Shown one piece after another: positions 58,433 to 64,000 of a stretch of 64,000 nucleotides of DNA. The notes beneath the pieces were generated by a model. The model saw nothing but the letters and a program-made list of their open reading frames with translations, was not told the DNA's origin and made no database searches. Source of the stretch: an uncultured Eisenbergiella sp. Its GTDB lineage: Bacteria; Bacillota; Clostridia; Lachnospirales; Lachnospiraceae. Location: assembly GCA_910585455.1 (NCBI GenBank), contig CAJUEL010000001.1:1-64000 (forward strand), given 5' to 3'. The position numbers and the translations under genes were made by a program. Numbering within the stretch: position 1 is the stretch's first letter; every line of letters starts with the position of its first letter.

Positions 58433-59782
58433 TCATGACAGCTCTGCGGCCTTTTCCTTTTTTCTGATCCGCAGATAATATAAAACTCCCGTCACATCCG
58501 CCAGAAGCCATCCGATGGGCACCGACCACCAGATTCCCGTCACGCCGATCGCCGGCAATGCAGACAGCGCATAGGCGAGCACAACCCGCGTCCCCAGCGA
58601 AATCACCGTCAGCACCAGCGACATGCCGGGACGGTTGATCGCACGATACAGCCCGTAGAGCAAAAACAGGCATCCGATCCCGCAGTAAAAGGCCCCTTCC
58701 GTGCGCAGATAGGAAACGCCCACCGCCAGAATTTCCGTTTCATCGGGGCGAATGAAAATCAAAAGCAGCTGTTTTGCAAAAAGTACCACGAGCGCGGAGA
58801 TGCAGATACTGAAAATTCCGGCCGTTTTTATGGCGGCGCGCATGCCGGCATCGATCCGCTCTTTCTTTTTTGCCCCGAAATTCTGCGCGATAAAGGTGGA
58901 AAACGCATTTCCGAAATCCTGCACCGGCATATAGGCGAAGGAATCGATTTTTACCCCCGCCGCAAATGCAGCCATCACCACAGGGCCGAAGCTGTTCACC
59001 AGCCCCTGCACCATCAAAATTCCGAGATTCATCACCGACTGCTGCATGCAGGTGAGGGCGGAAAATTTCCCGATTTCCTCTGCAGTGGACAAACGAAGCC
59101 GCATATTTTCCCTTTTTATGCGAAGTCCGGGAACAAACAGCTTTGTATAGGCAAAAAGCCCCAGTCCGGACACCCACTGGGAAATCACCGTCGCCCATGC
59201 CGCGCCGGCCACTCCCATGTGCAGCGCCAGCACAAAAATCAGATCCAGCGCGATGTTTAAAAGCGCCGCCAGCCCCAGAAACAACAGCGGCACAAGGGAG
59301 TTCCCCACCGCCCGCAGAAGCGACGCAAAATAGTTGTAAAAAAAGGTCGCCGCTATCCCCCAGAAAATCACCCACAGGTATTCCCGCATCAGCATGTAGA
59401 CCTGATCCGGAACCGACAAAAGATGCATGATCGGATCGAGAAAGGCAAAAACCAGTACATTTAACAGCACCGTAAAGCTGGCGATTAAAAGAAAGGACAC
59501 AAACATATCCTCCTGCAGCTTTTCTTCATTTTTTTCTCCAAAGCGTACGGAAAAAACAGCGCCGCTTCCCATGCACATGCCCAGCAGAATCGACGTCAGA
59601 AAGGTCATCAGCGCATAAGAGGAGCCCACTGCCGCCAGCGCGTCCGCTCCCAGAAACTGTCCCACAATCAGCGTATCCACCACATTATAAAGCTGCTGCA
59701 GCATGTTGCCGCATATCATGGGCAGTGCAAAGCGCAGCATCGTTTTCGTGATATTTCCTGTTGTCAGATCAATCTGTGCCAT
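58433..59782 (-). CDS. MATE-family efflux transporter (second copy type)
   Basis: 449-aa multidrug antiporter with 12 predicted helices in two bundles. It begins LTTGNITKTMLRFALPMICG, typical of the DinF/NorM-like clostridial group, with GQFLGADALAAVGSSY and the FIAQNFGAKKKERI loop. ATG at 59782 follows GGAGG by 10 nt. The 130-nt leader carries a palindrome (59846-59863) and starts at a promoter beside the giant hairpin. Substrate unknown. Confidence 0.92.
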   Translation of the reverse strand: MAQIDLTTGNITKTMLRFALPMICGNMLQQLYNVVDTLIVGQFLGADALAAVGSSYALMTFLTSILLGMCMGSGAVFSVRFGEKNEEKLQEDMFVSFLLIASFTVLLNVLVFAFLDPIMHLLSVPDQVYMLMREYLWVIFWGIAATFFYNYFASLLRAVGNSLVPLLFLGLAALLNIALDLIFVLALHMGVAGAAWATVISQWVSGLGLFAYTKLFVPGLRIKRENMRLRLSTAEEIGKFSALTCMQQSVMNLGILMVQGLVNSFGPVVMAAFAAGVKIDSFAYMPVQDFGNAFSTFIAQNFGAKKKERIDAGMRAAIKTAGIFSICISALVVLFAKQLLLIFIRPDETEILAVGVSYLRTEGAFYCGIGCLFLLYGLYRAINRPGMSLVLTVISLGTRVVLAYALSALPAIGVTGIWWSVPIGWLLADVTGVLYYLRIRKKEKAAELS

Positions 59783-59845
59783 GGTATGTTTTCCTCCGGT
59801 CCCTTTCTTTCATTTATCACCAAATCCAATGATTTCTCCAATATG

Positions 59846-59863
59846 ACAGACGCCTGCGTCTGT
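59846..59863 (-). promoter_or_regulatory. Palindrome in the MATE leader
   Basis: ACAGACGC-ct-GCGTCTGT, 8-bp arms, about 65 nt before the start codon. It could be a repressor site or an RNA hairpin. Confidence 0.4.
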
Positions 59864-59922
59864 GTTCGTCACTCGCCGCCCGCCGTAGGGCTGCTCATCC
59901 TTCTCTCTAAAGCTCACTTATC

Positions 59923-59951
59923 ATAATAAAAAGAACGCCAATAAACGTCAA
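59923..59951 (-). promoter_or_regulatory. Sigma-A promoter of the second MATE gene
   Basis: Minus strand TTGACG (59951-59946), 17 nt, TATTAT (59928-59923). Its -35 lies 10 bp from the left arm of the giant hairpin. Confidence 0.75.
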
Positions 59952-59960
59952 GGTTTTTCG

Positions 59961-60418
59961 CAGGGAAATCAATTTTGGGTCCGCAGCAGGGAGCGGGGAG
60001 AAAAACCGGGCGGGGCGGATGGGACAGGGAGCGGCGGGAAGATGGGCGGACGGAGGACACAGGCTGTTTCCTGACGCTTTTATCCGGAGCGGAGAAATTC
60101 CCAAAATGACAGGATATTCCTGGGACAGGGCGCAAAACTGTCTGAACGCAGTGAGTTTCCGCGGGCAACGAGCCAAACGGGCATGCTTGCATGCACATTT
60201 GGCGACTGCCGCGAGAGCCAGCACCCCCACAGGGTGCTGGCTGCGCCCTGTCCTGTTTAGGAATAGCCGGTCATTTTGCGGAATTTCCCGCTCCGGATAA
60301 TGCGGCTGGAAACAGCCTGTGTCCTCCGTCCGCCCATCTTCCCGCCGTTCCCTGTCCCATCCGCCCCGCCCGGTTTTTCTCCCCGCTCCCTGCTGCGGAC
60401 CCAAAATTGATTTCCCTG
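59961..60418. repeat. Giant inverted repeat (458 nt) with structured tip
   Basis: Arms 59961-60071 and 60308-60418 are 111 nt each and pair at all positions, with one G-U (60031 with 60348). Pairing continues imperfectly inward to GGACAGGGCGC (60122-60132) with GCGCCCTGTCC (60243-60253). The 110-nt tip holds three hairpins: an AAACTG/CAGT-AGTTT stem, a GCGGGCA..GCCAAA/TTTGGC..TGCCGC stem topped by GCATGC-tt-GCATGC, and AGCCAGCACCC/GGGTGCTGGCT. TTTTTTT follows on the plus strand. No coding frame of credit. Confidence 0.95.
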
Positions 60419-60488
60419 GTTTTTTTGCATCTGCCCTTTTAAAAGAATATTCATCGTGGTAAAATAAGAATGACAGGTATCATGACGC

Positions 60489-60534
60489 GGCTGTCACAGC
60501 GTACAGCCGCAGGCGGCGGGCGTTCCCGCTTTTT
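60489..60534 (+). promoter_or_regulatory. Possible attenuator before fucO
   Basis: GCGGCTGT (60488-60495 region) pairs with ACAGCCGC, then GCGGG-cgtt-CCCGC (60516-60529) is followed by five T, directly before AAGGAGG. The first stem's CCGC can also pair with the following GGCGG, so two folds exclude each other. Confidence 0.4.
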
Positions 60535-60550
60535 AAGGAGGAATTTTCTT

Positions 60551-61696
60551 ATGGCAAACAGAATCATGCTGAACCAGACCTCTTACCACGGTGCTGGCGC
60601 GATCGCAGAGATCGCAAACGAAGCGAAGGCGCATGGCTTTTCCAAAGCCTTTGTGTGCTCGGACCCTGACCTGATCAAATTTCATGTGACAGGCAAGGTT
60701 ACGGATATGCTGGAAAAAGAGGGGCTTTCCTATGAAATCTATTCCGATATCAAGGCAAACCCCACCATTCAAAATGTACAGAATGGCGTTGCCGCCTTCA
60801 AGGCCTCCGGCGCAGATTATATCGTGGCGATCGGCGGCGGCTCCTCCATGGATACAGCCAAGGCGATCGGTATCATCATCGCCAATCCGGAGTTTGAGGA
60901 TGTCAGAAGCTTAGAGGGCGTCGCACCCACCAAAAATCCCTGCGTGCCCATCATCGCCGTTCCCACCACAGCGGGCACGGCCGCCGAGGTCACCATCAAC
61001 TATGTCATTACCGACGTGGAGAAAAAACGCAAATTCGTATGCGTGGATCCCCATGATATGCCCATCATCGCCGTCGTGGATCCCGACATGATGTCCTCCA
61101 TGCCCAAAGGACTGACCGCCTCCACCGGCATGGATGCCCTGACGCACGCCATCGAAGGCTACACCACAAAGGCAGCCTGGGAAATGACGGATATGTTCCA
61201 CTTAAAAGCGATCGAAATTATCGCAAAATCCCTGCGGGGCGCTGTGGAAAACACCAAAGAGGGACGCGAAGGCATGGCTCTTGGCCAGTATATCGCCGGC
61301 ATGGGCTTCTCCAACGTAGGGCTCGGCATCGCCCACTCCATGGCGCATACGCTGGGCGCGGTTTATGATACGCCTCACGGCGTCGCCTGTGCCATGATGC
61401 TTCCCATCGTCATGGAATACAATGCGGACTGCACCGGGGAAAAATACCGGGAAATCGCCCGCGCGATGGGCGTAAAAGGCGTGGACGCAATGGATCAGGA
61501 AGCCTATAGAAAGGCAGCCGTCGATGCGGTCAGCAGGCTGTCCGCTGACGTCGGGATTCCCTCTAAGCTGGAGGCTTTAAAGGAAGAGGATCTGCAATTC
61601 CTTGCGGAATCCGCTTATGCGGATGCCTGCGCGCCCGGCAACCCAAAAGATGCCAGCGTGGAGGATCTTAAGGCATTGTTCCGGAAGCTGATGTAA
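60551..61696 (+). CDS. fucO: Iron-containing alcohol dehydrogenase, FucO (lactaldehyde reductase) type
   Basis: 381-aa group III alcohol dehydrogenase that should reduce lactaldehyde to 1,2-propanediol, the fermentative end of fucose or rhamnose use. Nucleotide motif AIGGGSSMDTAKAIG; metal ligands Asp in PDMMSS-region, then HAIEGYTTKAA and GIAHSMAHTLGAVYDTPHG (His residues). Length equals FucO. Other substrates are possible. ATG at 60551 has AAGGAGG 9 nt upstream; the longer frame is leader. No fuc genes are in the window. Confidence 0.9.
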   Translation: MANRIMLNQTSYHGAGAIAEIANEAKAHGFSKAFVCSDPDLIKFHVTGKVTDMLEKEGLSYEIYSDIKANPTIQNVQNGVAAFKASGADYIVAIGGGSSMDTAKAIGIIIANPEFEDVRSLEGVAPTKNPCVPIIAVPTTAGTAAEVTINYVITDVEKKRKFVCVDPHDMPIIAVVDPDMMSSMPKGLTASTGMDALTHAIEGYTTKAAWEMTDMFHLKAIEIIAKSLRGAVENTKEGREGMALGQYIAGMGFSNVGLGIAHSMAHTLGAVYDTPHGVACAMMLPIVMEYNADCTGEKYREIARAMGVKGVDAMDQEAYRKAAVDAVSRLSADVGIPSKLEALKEEDLQFLAESAYADACAPGNPKDASVEDLKALFRKLM

Positions 61697-62003
61697 CATT
61701 TCAATGGTCCAACCAAAGCAATACCGGCAGACCGGATTTCGCGCCTGCCTGAAAAGCAGCAGAGCACATTTTTGTTCTGCTGCTTTTTTATAAAAATTTT
61801 CACTTTTTTATGTAACCAACTTCCATATTTTGTGAATATATATTATAAAGAGACGTATCATAATACACGATCTGCTACCTCTAAATCGGATATTATTTGT
61901 CTATTGTATCCATCTTCCTTCTCAGAAAACCATTGGAAGCATCCTTTTATGAACGTAATTTTTCAGGCTATCCGAAAACAGGCATGGTTTTCCCTACCCG
62001 CTC
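61697..62003. other. AT-rich non-coding interval after fucO
   Basis: Apart from the fucO terminator I see no gene. The centre is AT-rich, with a TATTATAAAG stretch that could be a stray promoter. The right end borders the LCP stop codon. Confidence 0.5.
61752..61789 (+). terminator. Terminator of fucO
   Basis: AAAAGCAGCAGA pairs with TCTGCTGCTTTT around a T-rich loop and ends in a T-run, 55 nt after the stop. Confidence 0.85.
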
Positions 62004-63380
62004 CTATTCTCCGTAGATGCTGCTTCTCAAATATGCGCGGTTTGCCTCAAAATCCACCTGCAGCACTGCCATGCCCCGGATATCCGCATTCTGATAGCTT
62101 CCGCTGACCGGCACACTCCCCTGCACAATATCATAAGAAAGCATTCCCCCTGCCTGCAATCCCAAACGATAGCATTCCATCGCGGTCAGATTTGTGGTAA
62201 GATTCGGCAAAAGCCCTTCCGCCAGCTCCTGCGGATTTGTCAGAACCGTTTTCGGAAGCTTTTTTATGACCCCCGTAAGAACCTTGCGCTGCCGCTCCGT
62301 GCGGCCGAAATCCGTTCCGATATAGCGGTTCCGGCTATAGGCGAGCGCCTGTGGTCCGTTCAAATGCAGCATGCCGCTGGCAGAAGTGTCCAGATAATCC
62401 GTCCCCTCCGGCCGTCCTGTCAGCATATTATATTCCACCAGATAGCCGTTCACATACTGCACCTCTTCATTGCTCAGCTCCAGATCCACGCCGTCCACCG
62501 CATCCACCAGATTGGCAAATGCCTCGAAATTCACCAGCACATACCGGTTCACCTCAATCCCGAAATTGAGCTCGATCGTTTCCATCAAAAGCTCCGCACC
62601 GCCAAAGGCATAGGCCGCATTTAACCGATTGCCCTCATGGCCCGGAATTTCCACATACATATCCCGCAGCAGCGACGTCATCTGGATCCGTTTTGTTTTG
62701 CTGCTGACCGACAACAAAATCATGGCATCCGACCTGCCGTCCTCTCCGTTCTCCCTGGAATCGTTGCCGATCAGCAAAATATTGGTCACACCGTCCTCCG
62801 TCATGGACTCGGCTGACACATTTTCGATCTCGGAGTAGCGCATCCTCCCATATACCAGCTGTACCAGCAAATACAGCCCCACCAAAACCACAACCGCCAG
62901 CACCGCCAGCAAACACACCAGCTTCTTTAAGAAACGACCGCGCTTTTTCCTTTTCTTACGGGGCGCTCTCCTTTCCCCCTTCATGCTCATACCTTTCCCT
63001 GTTCGCCGGACAGGCGTTCTTTTCTCATGGAAAAACTCGCTCTCCTCCTCATCGTCATCCCCGTCGTCATCCTCATAATCCTCTGTATCTTCATAATCCT
63101 CTGTATCTTCATAATCCTCTGTATCCGCATAGTCCTCTTTTTCGTAGCCCTCTATATCCTCATCATTGTCTTCATAATCCTCTATGTCCTGCCAATCCTC
63201 TGGGCCTTCATCGCTCTCTGCACCCACAGCTTCCTCTCTGCCATCGTAGTCCCGGTCCGCACGCTCTTTTCCCAGCAAAATATCCTGGTCCACGTACGTG
63301 ATTTCTCCCCTGAAAAAATTCTCCTCCGGATCGCCGCCAAACCCGCCATCCGAACCATCATAAATATCCCTGTCCTTCAT
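62004..63380 (-). CDS. LytR-CpsA-Psr (LCP) wall-polymer ligase with acidic repeat N terminus
   Basis: 458-aa membrane protein. The first 125 residues are cytoplasmic and extremely acidic, with TEDYED repeated in tandem; a basic patch (RAPRKKRKKRGRF) leads to one transmembrane helix (about 145-167). The extracellular LCP domain has LIGNDSRENGEDGRSDAMIL, TSLLRDMYVEIPGHEGNRLN and YSRNRYIGTDFGRTERQRKV with the Arg/Asp pyrophosphate ligands. LCP enzymes attach anionic polymers to peptidoglycan. ATG at 63380 has AAGGAAG 7 nt upstream; an in-frame GTG at 63398 is an alternative. Confidence 0.92.
   Translation of the reverse strand: MKDRDIYDGSDGGFGGDPEENFFRGEITYVDQDILLGKERADRDYDGREEAVGAESDEGPEDWQDIEDYEDNDEDIEGYEKEDYADTEDYEDTEDYEDTEDYEDDDGDDDEEESEFFHEKRTPVRRTGKGMSMKGERRAPRKKRKKRGRFLKKLVCLLAVLAVVVLVGLYLLVQLVYGRMRYSEIENVSAESMTEDGVTNILLIGNDSRENGEDGRSDAMILLSVSSKTKRIQMTSLLRDMYVEIPGHEGNRLNAAYAFGGAELLMETIELNFGIEVNRYVLVNFEAFANLVDAVDGVDLELSNEEVQYVNGYLVEYNMLTGRPEGTDYLDTSASGMLHLNGPQALAYSRNRYIGTDFGRTERQRKVLTGVIKKLPKTVLTNPQELAEGLLPNLTTNLTAMECYRLGLQAGGMLSYDIVQGSVPVSGSYQNADIRGMAVLQVDFEANRAYLRSSIYGE
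63080..63138. repeat. 18-bp tandem repeat in the LCP gene
   Basis: Units of CTTCATAATCCTCTGTAT (18 bp, about three copies) encode TEDYED. In-frame copy change would lengthen or shorten the acidic tail. Confidence 0.85.
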
Positions 63381-63442
63381 ATCAAATCTTCCTTTCACCC
63401 ATCCGCCAGACGAAATAAATTTCTCTCTTATCGGAAAAGTGT

Positions 63443-64000
63443 TTATTTTTTTAAGAATTCTATATCTGCCATCACTCCATAATGATCACTGGCACATAAA
63501 TTATTAACAGGGTTTATTTCCGTTCCAAATAGTTCTACCCGGTCAAATCGATAACCATTTCGAATATCCATAACATATATCCTGTCAAAATTTTCAGGGG
63601 CATATGTTGATTCTTTTCCCTTCCAACGCGGATTGTTAATACAATCCAGAGTCGGCAAAAGTTCCTGCCCATTCACAGCAGCGTAAACGCTTGACACTTC
63701 GTACCAGTACGGTTTCGCTTCATTTCCATATATTGTCTGCTCACCAATCATGAATCGATGTACACTGGAATTGACGCCACAATTGAAATCACCCAGAACG
63801 ATAAAATAATCAGCCAGTGCGCTCTGTTCATGACTAAATTTGTCGATAGCAACAATTTGCTCCTCTTTTACTTTTATAGAATCCCATGGCAAATGTACAT
63901 TCGTGACTGAAACTCTTATGTTATTGATATTAATCAATACATTCAACGCACAACTATTCTTATAATTCTTGTCAGTATGAAGAAACATACAGTTTGCAAA
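63443..64000 (-). CDS. Endonuclease/exonuclease/phosphatase-family protein, 5' end beyond the window
   Basis: C-terminal 185 residues of an EEP-fold phosphodiesterase; the frame is open to the window edge, so the start is missing. Motifs: TNVHLPWDS, the metal/substrate motif LGDFNCG, and the catalytic SDHYGVMADIEF near the end. Substrate could be DNA, phosphoinositide or another phosphodiester. The sequence is AT-rich compared with the LCP gene 62 nt away, suggesting more recent transfer. Confidence 0.8.
   Translation of the reverse strand, partial: FANCMFLHTDKNYKNSCALNVLININNIRVSVTNVHLPWDSIKVKEEQIVAIDKFSHEQSALADYFIVLGDFNCGVNSSVHRFMIGEQTIYGNEAKPYWYEVSSVYAAVNGQELLPTLDCINNPRWKGKESTYAPENFDRIYVMDIRNGYRFDRVELFGTEINPVNNLCASDHYGVMADIEFLKK

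Noticed and set aside
59914..60404. Open frames of 60-165 codons across the giant hairpin on both strands
   Set aside because: They arise from the GC-rich palindrome, lack ribosome sites and read as mirror images of each other.
59961..60418. Giant hairpin as an ordinary terminator
   Set aside because: It is far longer than needed and lies upstream of both flanking genes, not after them, although it does end in a T-run.

Overview
The window reads as a chromosome segment of an endospore-forming, Gram-positive gut anaerobe of the Clostridia, most likely family Lachnospiraceae. Support comes from spoIIID, the spoIIAA-spoIIAB-sigF-spoVAA-spoVAB-spoVAC cluster, a GlgC/GlgD pair, a class I tetrahydrofolate riboswitch before folT, a T-box before valS, a methionine aminopeptidase with a SEC-C zinc motif, iron-sulfur L-serine dehydratase subunits and a DUF5688 protein. 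The genus is inference. Most genes lie on the minus strand and most of the sequence is moderately GC-rich; two stretches (about 28.92-30.57 kb and the last 0.56 kb) are visibly AT-rich.

Layout. 0-0.7 kb: an XRE regulator and terminator directly beyond the 3' end of guaA, a likely edge of an integrated element. 0.75-7.1 kb: guaA, a MATE exporter, spoIIID with a sigma-E-type promoter, a lipoprotein, an HTH protein and a coiled-coil protein. 7.1-9.3 kb: a GH2 glycosidase followed by a MITE-like insertion with an 8-bp target duplication. 9.3-18.4 kb: map, a MerR regulator, dnaB, rplI, a GdpP-type phosphodiesterase, a Fic protein, rpsR-ssb-rpsF, DUF951 and a sirtuin. 18.4-24.3 kb: sbcC, sbcD, sdaAA and sdaAB, closely packed. 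24.3-28.8 kb: a PuuD-like amidohydrolase and a kduI-kduD-discoidin-like uronate cluster with a divergent AraC regulator. 28.8-34 kb: sporulation cluster, interrupted after spoVAC by an AT-rich insertion carrying one AlbA_2/Schlafen-type gene between near-identical 137-bp copies of the spoVAC 3' end. 34-41.8 kb: zinc-ribbon/TPR protein, folC, valS with T-box, LURP-one protein, and folT with THF riboswitch. 41.8-48.5 kb: NlpC/P60 hydrolase, asnS, a trigger-factor-like lipoprotein, cardiolipin synthase and nth. 48.5-54.6 kb: LRR protein, MoxR ATPase, metallopeptidase-like/VWA protein and two poorly known genes. 54.7-64 kb: an epimerase, glgC-glgD, a second MATE, a 458-nt giant hairpin, fucO, an LCP protein and a partial exonuclease-endonuclease-phosphatase gene.

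Functionally the window mixes housekeeping (replication, translation, folate, GMP, repair), sporulation control, serine and uronate catabolism, glycogen synthesis and cell-envelope work. The most unusual material is non-coding or mobile: the spoVAC-flanked insertion, the giant hairpin between a MATE gene and fucO, a MITE-like family, and strong hairpins placed inside or just before operons.
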